NCBI RefSeq assembly: GCF_029277985.1
Contig: NZ_CP119546.1
Location: 1,860,001-1,924,000, forward strand
DNA: 64,000 nt
Source: Providencia stuartii
GTDB lineage: Bacteria; Pseudomonadota; Gammaproteobacteria; Enterobacterales; Enterobacteriaceae
Direction of reading: 5' to 3'
In this document: in pieces, positions 1-11,101 of the stretch
How positions within the stretch are numbered: the first letter of the stretch is position 1
Layout: each line of letters begins with the position of its first letter
Position numbers and translations under genes: made by a program
Notes under the pieces: model-generated
Database searches by the model: none
What the model was told of the DNA's origin: nothing
The model's input: only the letters and a program-made list of their open reading frames with translations

Positions 1-1
1 T

Positions 2-1549
2 GTTCGTCAAGCAGTGAAAGGTAAAGCTCGTGAAATGGCAGCAGCTCAAAAAGTGGCTGATTGGCAAATCGCGGCGATCATGAATATTGGTCAACATGCC
101 AAGTATCCGCTGTTTATCACTAACGTAGATGATACACGTTTAGATGATATCGCGGCATTTAACTACCGTGCGCCTGTTGCTGATCAAGCTCGCTTTGGTT
201 TTGCTATTGCGAATATGATTAATGGTGATTCGCCGGCAGTCGCGGATTTACCGAGTGAGTTAAAAGCAAAAGTACAAACCATCGCAGACGCGCTGGCGAG
301 TGCCAAGAAACCATTGATTATCAGTGGTAGCCATTCGGCAAGTGATGCAATGATCCAAGCAGCCGCTAACGTTGCTTTTGCGCTGAAAGCGAAAGGGGCA
401 CAAGTTGGCTTATCTTATCTAGCTTCACACGCGAACAGCTTTGGTTTAGCGATGATGAAAGCGCCTTCACTCGATAGTGCTTTTGCGCGTATCAACGCAG
501 ATGAAGCGGATGTGGCTATCGTGATGGAAAATGACCTTTACCGTCACAGTAGTGTCAATAAGGTTGATAGCACACTGGCTAAGTTGAAGCATTTGATTGT
601 GGTTGACCATCAACATACTGCCATCATGGATAAAGCAACCTTGATCCTGCCAGCAGCAAGCTTTGCTGAAGCAGATGGTACGCTGATTAACCAAGAAGGT
701 CGTGCACAACGTTTCTTCCAAGTCTTTGACCCATCTTTCTACGATAAAGCTATCGTGATGAACGAAAGTTGGCGTTGGTTGCACTCACTACAAACCGAAG
801 CACAAGAGCGCGATGCGGATTGGTCACAACTTGATCATGTCATTGCGGAATGCGTGAACGCTTTACCTCAGTTCGCCGGTATAGTCGATGCTGCACCAAA
901 AGCGTCTTTCCGTATTCGTGGTCAGAAGTTAGCACGTGAACCGCACCGCTACAGCGGTCGTACCGCGATGCTAGCGAACCAATCTGTTCATGAGCAGCGT
1001 CAACCTCAGGATAAAGACACGGCATTTGCTTTCTCTATGGAAGGGAACAATAGTCCAACCGCACCGCGCCAGCAAATTCCATTTGCATGGGCTCCGGGTT
1101 GGAACTCACCACAAGCTTGGAACAAGTTCCAAAGCGAGGTAGGCGGGCACTTGCGTTTTGGTGACCCTGGTGTTCGTTTGTTCAATTCAACAGAAAGTAA
1201 AATAGGCTACTTCACTGACATTCCAACCGCGTATCAAGCGACTGAAGCGCAGTGGGTTGTTGCGCCTTATTATCACTTGTTCGGTAGTGATGAAATGTCA
1301 CAACGTTCTGATGTGATCCAACAGCGTATGCCTGAACCTTACATTATGTTGAATGCACAAGATGCCGCAACGCTTGGGCTTGCGGCGGGGACTAAAGCTG
1401 AATTTAGTCACGAAGGGCAAACTTTCAACTTGACAGTTCGTGTTAGTCAAAACTTGTCTTGTGGCCAAATTGGTCTACCTCTAGGTATGCCGGGTATTGC
1501 ACCAGCCATGGCGGGTGTGTCAGTCAATAATCTACGGAGGGGGGCATGA
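2..1549 (+). CDS. nuoG: NADH-quinone oxidoreductase subunit G, C-terminal part (partial at left edge)
   Basis: C-terminal half of the molybdopterin-oxidoreductase-like subunit of the peripheral arm of respiratory complex I. The frame is already open at base 2, so the gene runs off the left edge; the GTG at base 14 is internal. About 515 of roughly 910 residues are present. The region around residues 95-260 looks like the molybdopterin-dinucleotide-binding fold, with '[20 protein letters not shown]'. The stop (TGA, 1547-1549) overlaps the nuoH ATG at 1546, as expected for translational coupling in the nuo operon. The N-terminal iron-sulfur domains lie outside the window. Confidence 0.96.
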   Translation, partial: VRQAVKGKAREMAAAQKVADWQIAAIMNIGQHAKYPLFITNVDDTRLDDIAAFNYRAPVADQARFGFAIANMINGDSPAVADLPSELKAKVQTIADALASAKKPLIISGSHSASDAMIQAAANVAFALKAKGAQVGLSYLASHANSFGLAMMKAPSLDSAFARINADEADVAIVMENDLYRHSSVNKVDSTLAKLKHLIVVDHQHTAIMDKATLILPAASFAEADGTLINQEGRAQRFFQVFDPSFYDKAIVMNESWRWLHSLQTEAQERDADWSQLDHVIAECVNALPQFAGIVDAAPKASFRIRGQKLAREPHRYSGRTAMLANQSVHEQRQPQDKDTAFAFSMEGNNSPTAPRQQIPFAWAPGWNSPQAWNKFQSEVGGHLRFGDPGVRLFNSTESKIGYFTDIPTAYQATEAQWVVAPYYHLFGSDEMSQRSDVIQQRMPEPYIMLNAQDAATLGLAAGTKAEFSHEGQTFNLTVRVSQNLSCGQIGLPLGMPGIAPAMAGVSVNNLRRGA

Positions 1550-2526
1550 TGGATTGGATATCCCCAGAAGTGATGGAAATCCTGATTTCTATCCTAAAGT
1601 CGATTGTCATCCTATTGGTTGTTGTGATCTGTGGGGCATACATGAGTTTGGGTGAACGCCGTATTCTCGGTTTATTCCAAAATCGTTATGGTCCTAACCG
1701 TGTTGGACCGTTTGGCATGGGGCAGTTAATGGCCGACATGTTCAAAATGCTGTTCAAAGAAGACTGGATCCCACAGTTTGCCGATAAAAAAATCTTTACG
1801 CTGGCACCCGTGATTGCGTTTTGTTCACTGTTCCTTGCGTTTGCTATCGTTCCTGTTAGCCCGACATGGCATGTTGCAGACCTAAACATTGGGATCCTAT
1901 TTTTCCTAATGATGGCGGGTCTTGCTGTCTATGCGGTGCTCTTTGCCGGTTGGTCAAGTAACAACAAATACTCACTGCTGGGCGCAATGCGTGCATCGGC
2001 TCAAACAGTGAGCTACGAAGTGTTCTTGGGACTTTCATTGATGGGGGTTGTGGCTCAGGCTGGCTCCTTCAATTTGATTGATATCGTCAATTCTCAAGAA
2101 GGCATGTGGAACGTCATTCCTCAGTTCTTTGGTTTTGTGACGTTTGCGATTGCAGGTGTTGCGGTATGTCACCGTCACCCGTTTGACCAACCAGAAGCAG
2201 AACAAGAAATTGCGGATGGTTACCACGTTGAATATTCAGGTATGAAATTCGGCCTATTTTTCGTCGGTGAGTATATCGGTATTGTTACTGTCTCTGCATT
2301 GATTGTCACACTGTTCTTTGGTGGCTGGCATGGGCCGTTCTTGCCGTCATTCTTGTGGTTTGCCATTAAGACTGCCTTCTTCATGATGATGTTCATCTTG
2401 ATCCGTGCATCTTTACCGCGTCCGCGTTATGACCAAGTGATGTCCTTTGGCTGGAAAGTCTGTTTGCCACTGACTTTGCTTAACCTGCTGGGTACCGCAG
2501 CAGTCATTTTATACAACGCTCAGTAA
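1546..2526 (+). CDS. nuoH: NADH-quinone oxidoreductase subunit H
   Basis: Membrane subunit of complex I that forms part of the quinone-binding chamber at the junction with the peripheral arm. It has 326 residues and about eight hydrophobic segments. The family motif '[20 protein letters not shown]' occurs near residues 37-56, and the conserved acidic loop '[20 protein letters not shown]' lies mid-protein. The start overlaps the nuoG stop by four bases. Length and sequence match the enterobacterial family and nothing is odd. Confidence 0.97.
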   Translation: MMDWISPEVMEILISILKSIVILLVVVICGAYMSLGERRILGLFQNRYGPNRVGPFGMGQLMADMFKMLFKEDWIPQFADKKIFTLAPVIAFCSLFLAFAIVPVSPTWHVADLNIGILFFLMMAGLAVYAVLFAGWSSNNKYSLLGAMRASAQTVSYEVFLGLSLMGVVAQAGSFNLIDIVNSQEGMWNVIPQFFGFVTFAIAGVAVCHRHPFDQPEAEQEIADGYHVEYSGMKFGLFFVGEYIGIVTVSALIVTLFFGGWHGPFLPSFLWFAIKTAFFMMMFILIRASLPRPRYDQVMSFGWKVCLPLTLLNLLGTAAVILYNAQ

Positions 2527-2540
2527 GGGGTGATTGAACC

Positions 2541-3083
2541 ATGACATTGAAAGATTTATTGGTCGGTTTCGGCACTCAAGTACGCAGTATTTGGTTGGTC
2601 GGTTTGCATGCGTTCCAAAAACGTGAAACGCAAATGTATCCCGAAGAACCGGTTTACTTGCCGCCCCGTTACCGTGGTCGTATCGTATTAACCCGCGATC
2701 CTGACGGCGAAGAGCGTTGCGTTGCCTGTAATTTATGTGCAGTTGCTTGTCCTGTGGGTTGTATCTCACTGCAAAAGGCTGAACATGAAGATGGGCGTTG
2801 GTATCCTGAATTTTTCCGCATTAACTTCTCTCGCTGCATTTTCTGTGGGTTGTGTGAAGAGGCTTGCCCAACAACAGCCATTCAATTAACGCCTGACTTT
2901 GAAATGGGTGAATGGCGTCGTCAGGATCTTGTTTACGAGAAAGATGACTTATTAATTTCAGGTCCGGGTAAATATCCTGATTATAACTTTTACCGTAAAT
3001 CGGGTATGGCGATTGCAGGTAAAGACAAAGGTGAAGCGGATAACGAAGCCAAACCAATTAACGTCAAAGACCTGTTGCCATAA
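2541..3083 (+). CDS. nuoI: NADH-quinone oxidoreductase subunit I (two 4Fe-4S ferredoxin)
   Basis: Peripheral-arm subunit carrying two 4Fe-4S clusters (N6a and N6b) that pass electrons towards quinone. It has 180 residues. Both cluster motifs are visible: [12 protein letters not shown] near residues 60-71 and [12 protein letters not shown] near 99-110. It begins 14 bases after nuoH and ends 12 bases before nuoJ, in the standard enterobacterial order. Confidence 0.97.
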   Translation: MTLKDLLVGFGTQVRSIWLVGLHAFQKRETQMYPEEPVYLPPRYRGRIVLTRDPDGEERCVACNLCAVACPVGCISLQKAEHEDGRWYPEFFRINFSRCIFCGLCEEACPTTAIQLTPDFEMGEWRRQDLVYEKDDLLISGPGKYPDYNFYRKSGMAIAGKDKGEADNEAKPINVKDLLP

Positions 3084-3095
3084 GGAGCGATATTC

Positions 3096-3641
3096 ATGGA
3101 ATTTACATTTTATATCGCCGGTCTGGTTGCTGTTTTAGCAACTTTGAGGGTGATAACCAATACTAACCCGGTACATGCGTTGTTGTATCTGGTTGTTTCT
3201 CTACTGGCTCTGTCGATGGTGTTCTTCTCGCTTGGCGCTTATTTTGCGGGTGCGTTGGAGATCATCGTTTATGCAGGTGCCATTATGGTGCTATTCGTTT
3301 TCGTAGTGATGATGCTTAACCTCGGTCGCTCTGTACAAGAACAAGAGCGTGAGTGGCTAACGCCGAAGAACTGGATTGGTCCTGCTATTTTATCAGCAGT
3401 ACTTCTTGCACTTCTGGTTTACGGCATCATGAGTCTGTCATACCAAGAGGGTATTGCTGGCACAATGATTAGTGCGAAAGAAGTGGCTATCAGCTTGTTT
3501 GGACCTTATGTCCTAGCCGTTGAATTAGCATCACTGTTGCTACTCGCTGGTCTTGTGGTGGCGTTCCACGTCGGTCGTGACCGTAATGAAAATGGTGCTG
3601 ATATTGTGAGTAGCACCAAAGCGAATGCGGAGGAACAATAA
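3096..3641 (+). CDS. nuoJ: NADH-quinone oxidoreductase subunit J
   Basis: Small membrane-arm subunit of complex I with five predicted hydrophobic helices in 181 residues. The family stretch '[20 protein letters not shown]' (the TM3 region with the pi-bulge) is present near residues 51-70. A good ribosome binding site (AAGGAG) precedes the ATG. The last base of its stop is the first base of the nuoK ATG. Confidence 0.96.
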   Translation: MEFTFYIAGLVAVLATLRVITNTNPVHALLYLVVSLLALSMVFFSLGAYFAGALEIIVYAGAIMVLFVFVVMMLNLGRSVQEQEREWLTPKNWIGPAILSAVLLALLVYGIMSLSYQEGIAGTMISAKEVAISLFGPYVLAVELASLLLLAGLVVAFHVGRDRNENGADIVSSTKANAEEQ

Positions 3642-3943
3642 TGATACCTCTTCAACATGGTCTGATTTTAGCGGCGATCTTATTTGTAATGGGGCTAAGC
3701 TGTCTTGTTATTCGCCGTAACTTGCTTTTCATGCTGATCGGACTGGAAATCATGATTAACTCAACTGCTTTGGCATTTGTCGTTGCAGGGAGTTTCTGGG
3801 GGCAACCAGACGGTCAAATTATGTATATTTTGGCCATTGCACTGGCTGCAGCGGAGGCGAGTATTGGATTGGCGTTGTTACTGCAACTCCATCGTCATCG
3901 TCAGAACCTGAATATTGATAAAGTCAGTGAGATGCGCGGATGA
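3641..3943 (+). CDS. nuoK: NADH-quinone oxidoreductase subunit K
   Basis: 100-residue, three-helix MrpC-like subunit of the complex I membrane arm. It contains the two intramembrane glutamates expected for proton transfer (in '[10 protein letters not shown]' and '[11 protein letters not shown]'). It overlaps nuoJ by one base and nuoL by four (ATGA type), which indicates tight coupling. Confidence 0.96.
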   Translation: MIPLQHGLILAAILFVMGLSCLVIRRNLLFMLIGLEIMINSTALAFVVAGSFWGQPDGQIMYILAIALAAAEASIGLALLLQLHRHRQNLNIDKVSEMRG

Positions 3944-5802
3944 ACTTACTCTATTTAACAATTCTGTTTCCGCTACTGGGGTCTGTGTTATTAGCATTTT
4001 CCCGTGGTCGCTGGTCAGAAAATGTTTCAGCAATTGTTGGTATTAGTGCCGTCGGTTTGGCTGCTATTGTCGCCGCTTATGCAGGCATTGATTTCCTAGA
4101 ACACAAGGCGTTGATGGCAAATGCCAATGATGCTTATGTTTATACACAACCGCTGTGGACTTGGATGTCAGTGGGTGATTTTACCATCCCATTCACACTG
4201 CACCTTGATGGTCTATCTCTCACTATGCTTGGCGTAGTGACGGGAGTGGGTTTCCTGATCCACGTTTATGCTTCTTGGTATATGCGTGGTGAAGAAGGCT
4301 ATTCACGTTTCTTTACCTACACGAACCTGTTTATCGCGAGTATGGTGGTTTTAGTTCTCGCCGATAATATGATGCTGATGTATCTCGGTTGGGAAGGGGT
4401 AGGGCTGTGTAGTTATCTGTTGATTGGTTTTTATTACACCAATCCAGATAACGGCAAAGCGGCGATGAAAGCTTTCTTTGTCACCCGTGTTGGTGATGTG
4501 TTCTTAGCTATCGGTATGTTTATTCTGTGGAATGAACTGGGTACTCTGAACTTCAGTGAAATGGCGATTTTGGCACCTCAGAAAATGGCTGAAGGCGGCA
4601 CGGCAATTACATGGGCAACCTTAATGATCTTAGGTGGTGCGGTAGGTAAATCTGCACAGCTTCCACTACAGACATGGCTGGCCGATGCGATGGCGGGTCC
4701 AACACCTGTTTCTGCACTGATCCACGCAGCAACCATGGTAACCGCGGGTGTTTATCTTGTTGCTCGTACTCATGCCTTGTTCCTGATGGCACCTGAAATT
4801 TTACATCTGGTAGGCATCGTTGGTGGTGTGACACTGCTGTTTGCAGGTTGTGCGGCATTGGTACAAACCGACATCAAACGGGTACTCGCTTACTCAACCA
4901 TGAGCCAAATTGGTTATATGTTCTTGGCTCTTGGCGTACAGGCGTGGGATGCGGCAATTTTCCACCTGATGACACACGCATTCTTTAAAGCGTTGTTATT
5001 CTTATCCGCAGGTTCTGTGATTATTGCTTGCCACCATGAACAAAATATTTTCAAAATGGGTGGGTTACGTAAGCAAATCCCTTACGTCTACGCGGTGATG
5101 TTAATCGGTGGAAGCGCATTGGCTGCATTGCCTCTGTTTACCGCTGGTTTCTACAGTAAAGACGCAATTTTATGGGGAGCAGAAGTGGATGGGCAAACTG
5201 TACTGTTATGGGCAGGTCTCATCGGGGCACTACTGACTGCAATGTATACCTTCCGTATGATTTTCATCGCATTCCATGGCGAAGCGAAAATCCAAGCGCA
5301 CAAGGTCAAAGGTTTTACTCACTCTGTACCTTTGGGCATTCTGGCCGTTTTAGCGACATTCGTTGGTGCACAGATTCACCAGCCGTTAGAGGGGGTATTC
5401 CCGGTTAATCCACTGGAACATGAAGCAGGTAAGTTACAGCTGGAAATTCTGTCGGGTAGCCTAGCCGTTATCGGTCTGTTGATTGTGACATTCATTTATC
5501 TGTTCAGACGTTCTATCGCTACAGCAATCGCGAAAAGTGCACCGGGTCGTTTCTTCTCTACGTGGTGGTACCATGCATGGGGCTTCGACTGGTTGTATGA
5601 CGTGGTCTTTGTGAAACCTTTCAAAGGGGTTGCATGGCTACTGGAAAGCGATCCTATTAACTCACTGATGAACTTGCCAGCTTGCTTGTCTCGTTGGGCA
5701 AACAAAGGGTTAGCAGTGAGTGAGAACGGTCAAGTCCGTTGGTATGTTGCCTCATTGGGGCTGGGTGCAGTGCTGATTCTTGCTCTGCTGCTTTTGGTTT
5801 AA
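3940..5802 (+). CDS. nuoL: NADH-quinone oxidoreductase subunit L
   Basis: Largest antiporter-like proton-pumping subunit of complex I, 620 residues with about sixteen hydrophobic segments and a long C-terminal amphipathic helix. Family signatures visible include '[20 protein letters not shown]' (residues about 146-165), '[20 protein letters not shown]' with the key lysine, and '[15 protein letters not shown]'. The start overlaps the nuoK stop. Confidence 0.97.
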   Translation: MNLLYLTILFPLLGSVLLAFSRGRWSENVSAIVGISAVGLAAIVAAYAGIDFLEHKALMANANDAYVYTQPLWTWMSVGDFTIPFTLHLDGLSLTMLGVVTGVGFLIHVYASWYMRGEEGYSRFFTYTNLFIASMVVLVLADNMMLMYLGWEGVGLCSYLLIGFYYTNPDNGKAAMKAFFVTRVGDVFLAIGMFILWNELGTLNFSEMAILAPQKMAEGGTAITWATLMILGGAVGKSAQLPLQTWLADAMAGPTPVSALIHAATMVTAGVYLVARTHALFLMAPEILHLVGIVGGVTLLFAGCAALVQTDIKRVLAYSTMSQIGYMFLALGVQAWDAAIFHLMTHAFFKALLFLSAGSVIIACHHEQNIFKMGGLRKQIPYVYAVMLIGGSALAALPLFTAGFYSKDAILWGAEVDGQTVLLWAGLIGALLTAMYTFRMIFIAFHGEAKIQAHKVKGFTHSVPLGILAVLATFVGAQIHQPLEGVFPVNPLEHEAGKLQLEILSGSLAVIGLLIVTFIYLFRRSIATAIAKSAPGRFFSTWWYHAWGFDWLYDVVFVKPFKGVAWLLESDPINSLMNLPACLSRWANKGLAVSENGQVRWYVASLGLGAVLILALLLLV

Positions 5803-5821
5803 TTAAGGGACACATTGCGCC

Positions 5822-7342
5822 ATGCTATTACCTTGGCTAATACTCATTCCCTTCATCGGTGGCCTGCTAAGTTGGCAGGCTGACCGGTTCAGCCATCGCG
5901 CACCTCGTTGGGTTGCGCTGGCTTCAATGGGAATAACATTAATATTATCAATCCAGTTGTGGCTACAGGGAAATTACTCTCTGGCAAACCCACAAGGTAT
6001 TCCACAATGGCAAGCTGTATTCTTTATGCCATGGATCCCATCGCTGGGTATTAATTTCCATCTTGCTATTGATGGGTTATCGCTACTGATGGTGGTATTG
6101 ACCGCGATTATGGGCGCTTTCTCAGTTCTCAGTTCGTGGAGCGAAAACCAAGCTAACCAAGGTGCTTATCACTTTAACCTGTTGTGGATTATTGCAGGGG
6201 TGATGGGGATCTTTACGGCAGTTGACCTGTTTTTATTCTTCTTCTTCTGGGAAATGATGTTGATCCCAATGTACTTCCTGATTGCTAACTGGGGGCACAA
6301 AGGGGCAGAAAACAGACAACACATTAATGCAGCAACTAAGTTCTTTATCTACACGCAAGCCAGTGGCTTGATTATGTTAGTGTCGATTGTTGGATTAGCA
6401 TTAGTCCACTTCAATGATACTCGCGTGTGGACATTTAACTACAATGAGTTGCTTGGTACTCAGATGTCTAGCACGGTTAGCTTTATGCTAATGTTAGGCT
6501 TCTTTATTGCCTTTGCAGTGAAAATGCCGTTAGTTCCATTCCATGGTTGGATGGCAGATACCCAAGAGCAATCGCCTACAGCGGGTTCTGTTGATATCTC
6601 AGGTATCATGTTGAAAACAGCAGCTTATGGTTTGCTGCGTTTTACCTTGCCTCTATTCCCTGAAGCGTCTATCCAGTTCACACCAATTGCCATGACACTT
6701 GGTGTAATTAGTATCTTCTACGGTGCATGGTTAGCCTTCAAACAGACTGACATCAAACGCTTAGCGGCATACAGTAGCTTGTCTCACATGGGGTTTGTAA
6801 CCGTTGCTATCTATGCAAGTTCAGTGCTTGCGTACCAAGGGGCGGTGATCCAAATGATCACGAACGGTTTATCGGGTGCGGCATTGATTATTATCAGTGG
6901 TCAGCTGTATGAGCGTACGCAAACTCGTGATATGCGCATGATGGGAGGATTGTGGAAACGTATTAAGTGGTTACCGGGTCTGTCTTTGTTCTTTGCCGCT
7001 GCAACATTAGGTATGCCAGGAACCGGTAACTTTATTGGTGAATTCATGATCCTATTTGGAACATTCAGCCAATTCACTCTCGTGACTTGCATAATGGTCT
7101 TCGGTGTTGTGTTCGCATCGGTCTACTCACTGTGGATGATGCAGCAAACTTATTACGGAACACCGAAATCAGATAGCGAAATGAAAGGGTTAACAGCGCG
7201 CGAATTTGGTGTGCTGCTGGCTCTGGCTGTATTACTGGTTATTATCGGTTTCTATCCGCAGCCACTGCTGGATACTTCAGCGGGTGCGATGGAAACATTA
7301 CATAACCTGTACACTGTTTCACTTACAACATTAAGGCCGTAA
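5822..7342 (+). CDS. nuoM: NADH-quinone oxidoreductase subunit M
   Basis: Second antiporter-like subunit of the proton-pumping arm, 506 residues. Recognised by 'FFFFFFWEMMLIPMYFLI' (residues about 137-154, with the conserved glutamate) and 'FAVKMPLVPFHGWMADTQEQ' with the conserved lysine. It starts 19 bases after nuoL and ends 6 bases before nuoN. Confidence 0.97.
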   Translation: MLLPWLILIPFIGGLLSWQADRFSHRAPRWVALASMGITLILSIQLWLQGNYSLANPQGIPQWQAVFFMPWIPSLGINFHLAIDGLSLLMVVLTAIMGAFSVLSSWSENQANQGAYHFNLLWIIAGVMGIFTAVDLFLFFFFWEMMLIPMYFLIANWGHKGAENRQHINAATKFFIYTQASGLIMLVSIVGLALVHFNDTRVWTFNYNELLGTQMSSTVSFMLMLGFFIAFAVKMPLVPFHGWMADTQEQSPTAGSVDISGIMLKTAAYGLLRFTLPLFPEASIQFTPIAMTLGVISIFYGAWLAFKQTDIKRLAAYSSLSHMGFVTVAIYASSVLAYQGAVIQMITNGLSGAALIIISGQLYERTQTRDMRMMGGLWKRIKWLPGLSLFFAAATLGMPGTGNFIGEFMILFGTFSQFTLVTCIMVFGVVFASVYSLWMMQQTYYGTPKSDSEMKGLTAREFGVLLALAVLLVIIGFYPQPLLDTSAGAMETLHNLYTVSLTTLRP

Positions 7343-7348
7343 TTCGCC

Positions 7349-8812
7349 ATGACAATAACACCTCAACAATTGATCGCAATACTCCCGCTGTTGATCGTCG
7401 GATTGACCGCGGTGGTTGTGATGCTGTCCATTGCGTGGCGACGCGATCATCTAACAAGTGCCACTTTGACAGTATTCGGCTTCGCAGTTGCGTTACTCTC
7501 TCTGTTCTTTATTGCAGGGAGTTTACCAATGGAAGTCACTCCGCTTATTCGTGTTGATGGCTACGCCATGTTTTACACCGCGTTAGTCCTCATTGCGGGT
7601 ATGGCGACCAGTATTTTTGCTTTTCATTGGTTGGAAGGCTTCAAGGATAATAAAGAAGAGTTTCACTTACTGCTGTCTATCGCTGTAGCAGGTGGTGTGC
7701 TACTTTCAATGGCAAACCACATGGCGTCAATGTTCATCGGTATTGAGCTAATCTCTCTGCCGTTGTTTGGCTTAGTGGCTTATACTTTTGAACGCAAACG
7801 CTCATTAGAAGCAGGCATTAAATATATGCTGCTATCTGCTGCCGCCTCTTCTTTCTTGTTGTTTGGTATTGCATTACTGTATGCGGAATCAGGTAGCCTG
7901 AGTTTTGCCGCGGTTGGTCAAAGCCTAACAGATAGCCAAATTCATGCTCCATTGATTTTGGTTGGTTTGGGGATGCTGATTGTTGGTTTTGGCTTTAAGC
8001 TATCACTGTTCCCATTCCAGTTATGGACTCCGGATGTGTATCAAGGTGCGCCAGCCCCTGTATCTGCATTCCTTGCGACAGGCAGTAAAATTGGTATCTT
8101 CGCGGTACTAATGCGTATCTTTATGGAAGCACCAGCGGCACAAAGTCATACATTGGCGATTGTTGTCAGTGTTATTGCGATTGCATCGATTCTGTTTGGT
8201 AACCTTCTGGCTATCACTCAGAAAAGTGCAAAGCGCCTGCTGGGTTACTCATCGATTTCACATATGGGCTACTTATTAGTTGCATTGGTAGCACTACGAG
8301 TCGACCCCATTGCATCACAAGTTACCGTAGCGATTTATTTAGCCGGTTACTTGTTTGCAAGCTTAGGTGCATTCGGCGCGATTAGTATTGTCTCTAGCCC
8401 ATACCGTGGTGATGACCAAGACGACATGAGTGCTTTCCGTGGTCTGTTCTGGCATAAGCCAGTACTGGCAACGGTATTGACAGTGATGATGCTTTCATTG
8501 GCAGGTGTGCCAATCACATTAGGGTTTATTGGTAAATTCTATGTGATCATTTCTGCTGTGAATGCTGAATTGTGGTGGTTAACCGGAGCCGTGGTTGTGG
8601 GGAGTGCAATTGGCTTGTTCTATTATCTACGCTTTATGGCTAGCTTATATAGCCGTGATGCAGAGCACGCTGACCGCTATACAGGCCCAGAAAAGGCAAC
8701 ATTTGGTACCGTCGTGGCAGTGATCTGCGCCATCATCGTTATCTTAATGGGGGTATGGCCACAGCCGCTGATCAATATCGCTTCAAGCGCATTAGCAGTC
8801 ATTAGTCTGTAA
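7349..8812 (+). CDS. nuoN: NADH-quinone oxidoreductase subunit N
   Basis: Third antiporter-like subunit and last gene of the nuo operon, 487 residues, all helical membrane segments. '[20 protein letters not shown]' (residues about 212-231) carries the conserved lysine and proline motif. A strong hairpin terminator follows 28 bases after the stop. Confidence 0.97.
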   Translation: MTITPQQLIAILPLLIVGLTAVVVMLSIAWRRDHLTSATLTVFGFAVALLSLFFIAGSLPMEVTPLIRVDGYAMFYTALVLIAGMATSIFAFHWLEGFKDNKEEFHLLLSIAVAGGVLLSMANHMASMFIGIELISLPLFGLVAYTFERKRSLEAGIKYMLLSAAASSFLLFGIALLYAESGSLSFAAVGQSLTDSQIHAPLILVGLGMLIVGFGFKLSLFPFQLWTPDVYQGAPAPVSAFLATGSKIGIFAVLMRIFMEAPAAQSHTLAIVVSVIAIASILFGNLLAITQKSAKRLLGYSSISHMGYLLVALVALRVDPIASQVTVAIYLAGYLFASLGAFGAISIVSSPYRGDDQDDMSAFRGLFWHKPVLATVLTVMMLSLAGVPITLGFIGKFYVIISAVNAELWWLTGAVVVGSAIGLFYYLRFMASLYSRDAEHADRYTGPEKATFGTVVAVICAIIVILMGVWPQPLINIASSALAVISL

Positions 8813-8840
8813 TAACAACGTAGCACAGACATAGCATGTA

Positions 8841-8879
8841 AAAGAGCGGTAATCGAAAGGTTACCGCTCTTTATTTTTT
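8841..8879. terminator. Intrinsic terminator between nuoN and xaxB-like gene
   Basis: Perfect inverted repeat AAAGAGCGGTAA / TTACCGCTCTTT (8841-8852 and 8861-8872) with an 8-base loop, followed by a T-rich run on the plus strand and preceded by A residues. It ends the nuo operon. The stem touches the end of the convergent toxin gene, so it may serve both directions. Confidence 0.9.
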
Positions 8880-9885
8880 AATCTGCTAACTGGCGTTGAT
8901 ATTGGTACTCAGTTTCCACAAGAAATTCCATTAATACTTCACAGGATTCTATTGCATTATAGACATTGAATGTTTCTTCATGTAAACAATCAGCCATATA
9001 ATCGATCCATTGCTGAAAATAGCGTTGTAGCTGTTGAAAGTTAGCAGCAATCTCCTGTCGCTGATGATCGATTTGCGTGACTTCTTTACCTAATATAAGA
9101 AAATAGGTTAGTCGGTTATTTCTTTCTTCATACTGTTTTGATTTTTCATGTAAGATAGCCATTTGGTCGATTAAATATAAACGCACATCCACTAATTTCA
9201 TAAACTCCAAACCATTATCAAGAATGACCAGTAAGCGTTTTGCACAATCAATAGCGATTTTTAATAAATCTTTTTTGGACGGCGGAATATTTAACGATTC
9301 AATAAACGCTATTTCTGGAAAAAACTTTTCAAACATATCGGATAACTTATAGTTTAAAATGATCTCTTCGGCGGCTACAATAGCATTAATTTCTTGATTA
9401 AGTTCTTGTATCTTTTTTTTATTCTTGGTCGCTAACCCGATAAGCTTGTTTTGATGAGCTAGATAATATTCACTTTTTAACTGGTTTTCCTCCTTAAGTT
9501 GTACCGCTGTTAGGTAATCGGTAATACTTCGCATTGATAATTTTAGTTTTTCTATTTCAGTCTTAACTTCAGAAAAATCATCGATAAATTCTGTAAGTAT
9601 TAAATCATGATGTTTATTATGAAGTTCAAACGTTGTATTTATGGGAGATAATTCGTTAATTGTGCTATTGATTATATAACGTGTTTTTAACTTCATTATA
9701 GGTAATGAGTCTCTCACTAACTCATTAAGTATTTCTGCTTTATCAGAGATGTTTTTTATACGATTAAAAATAACAGGGTCATAATCTAGAATGTTTTGAT
9801 TAAATGCACTGAGTTTATTAATACACATCCTCATCTGATAAAATTCAATAGAAGGTAAGGTTGGGGATTTGGCAGTGAGCTTCAT
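8878..9885 (-). CDS. xaxB: Binary alpha-pore-forming cytotoxin, XaxB/YaxB-like component
   Basis: 335-residue, largely alpha-helical protein that I recognise as the B component of the alpha-xenorhabdolysin family (XaxAB of Xenorhabdus, YaxAB of Yersinia, PaxAB of Photorhabdus). In that family the A and B components assemble together into membrane pores on eukaryotic cells. Long heptad-like helices are visible (residues about 90-200 and 240-300). There is no classical signal peptide, as is usual for the family. It begins 10 bases after the xaxA-like stop, with AGGT before the ATG, so the two form an operon. The assignment rests on paired architecture, lengths and sequence impression; a structure-based search would settle it. 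Confidence 0.8.
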   Translation of the reverse strand: MKLTAKSPTLPSIEFYQMRMCINKLSAFNQNILDYDPVIFNRIKNISDKAEILNELVRDSLPIMKLKTRYIINSTINELSPINTTFELHNKHHDLILTEFIDDFSEVKTEIEKLKLSMRSITDYLTAVQLKEENQLKSEYYLAHQNKLIGLATKNKKKIQELNQEINAIVAAEEIILNYKLSDMFEKFFPEIAFIESLNIPPSKKDLLKIAIDCAKRLLVILDNGLEFMKLVDVRLYLIDQMAILHEKSKQYEERNNRLTYFLILGKEVTQIDHQRQEIAANFQQLQRYFQQWIDYMADCLHEETFNVYNAIESCEVLMEFLVETEYQYQRQLAD

Positions 9886-9895
9886 AATGTGACCT

Positions 9896-11101
9896 TTAAT
9901 ATAGATGAGTGTTTTTTGTTAATTGAATGTCAAATAAATCAATGAGTTGTTCTGAATAAGTTTGCACAGAAGCCCAGGCGGTGATAATTTTCTTAAAACG
10001 AGTAATAAATTTTAAAAGATTAGCGGCATTATCAATGCGAGCGAAGGTCTCTATCGATTGCTTGATTTCAGTTAAAATCACTAGCCACATATAATCTAAG
10101 TGATCAATTGCTAAGCGAGCATCTTTAAAATGACTTTCAATTTTTTGTAGGTTAATTTGAATGTCAAAGATAGTTTTCTTTATAAAACGGTCCTGATTTA
10201 TTTTGTCATTAATGTTACTTATCTCTTTTAATAATTCATTTTTTTGATGGCGGATTTTTTCTGCTTTGCTACCAAAAATTCCGCCAGTAATCACTAAACC
10301 AATGAGTCCACCCGCAAGCCCTGTAAAGCTCAATTTAACAAAATGGCTATATTCTTTTTCTAATTGAAAAATTTCTTTTTTGAGTAACGCTATTTTTTCA
10401 AGATGATAGGTTTCAGAGTCAGTTGCATCTGTGGAGTCTAGCTGCATATAAATAGATTTTACCTTAAAAAGGAGTGAGTCAACATGTTGTCGATTGGATA
10501 GATTTCCACCAATAATGTGAATGCGAAAATCTGAAATGCTATTTTTTATGCTCGCTGTTTTATTGGCTTGTATTTTAATATCATCGTGGATAAGACCGAG
10601 TATACTTAATAGCTCAGTAGCAATTTGCTGGTCGTCATTTTGATAAGTAATGCCATCAAGATCTTCATTAGAAAGGCCCTCAACACTATTCGCTATTTGT
10701 TGGATAATAGGCATGTCATTTATATAATGAATAATTTGATTTCCAGTCTGGACAATATTTCTGCTAATTAATGATAAATTAACAGATTGCTGTTTAACCT
10801 CTTGTTCAATACTGTCCCAATGACTTGCATGACGGTGAATCAATTGGATAGTTTCAGTCAGAACATTCGTTTCTATAGGTAAGTTTGTGGACTCACCAAT
10901 TTTAAGCCAAGATAATATTTCTAGTGTAGAAGTGGGTAATGATAGCGCAAAGTGAATATATTTATGGATATTTGACAGGTCTTGGTGAGTAAAAATACCG
11001 GCTGACCTTGCAGAATAGGGATCTTGATTAGTTAATAATGCAAGAGTTGCTGTTCCAATATTCTCTTTTTCAATTATTTTATCATAAGCTATGTCACTCA
11101 T
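9896..11101 (-). CDS. xaxA: Binary alpha-pore-forming cytotoxin, XaxA/YaxA-like component
   Basis: 401 residues from the ATG at 11101 (GGAA about nine bases upstream). An in-frame ATG at 11125 would add eight residues but has no good ribosome binding site. The N-terminal 'TATLALLTNQDPYSARSAGI' and a glycine-rich hydrophobic hairpin 'LSFTGLAGGLIGLVITGGIF' near residues 260-285, flanked by long helices, fit XaxA-type components, which insert a short hydrophobic element during pore formation. It is the first gene of the pair. The locus sits between nuo and men, where E. coli has unrelated genes, which suggests acquisition. No secretion genes are adjacent. Confidence 0.8.
   Translation of the reverse strand: MSDIAYDKIIEKENIGTATLALLTNQDPYSARSAGIFTHQDLSNIHKYIHFALSLPTSTLEILSWLKIGESTNLPIETNVLTETIQLIHRHASHWDSIEQEVKQQSVNLSLISRNIVQTGNQIIHYINDMPIIQQIANSVEGLSNEDLDGITYQNDDQQIATELLSILGLIHDDIKIQANKTASIKNSISDFRIHIIGGNLSNRQHVDSLLFKVKSIYMQLDSTDATDSETYHLEKIALLKKEIFQLEKEYSHFVKLSFTGLAGGLIGLVITGGIFGSKAEKIRHQKNELLKEISNINDKINQDRFIKKTIFDIQINLQKIESHFKDARLAIDHLDYMWLVILTEIKQSIETFARIDNAANLLKFITRFKKIITAWASVQTYSEQLIDLFDIQLTKNTHLY

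Noticed and set aside
5172..5408. 78-codon plus-strand ORF inside nuoL
   Set aside because: Out-of-frame shadow of nuoL with no ribosome binding site or family similarity.
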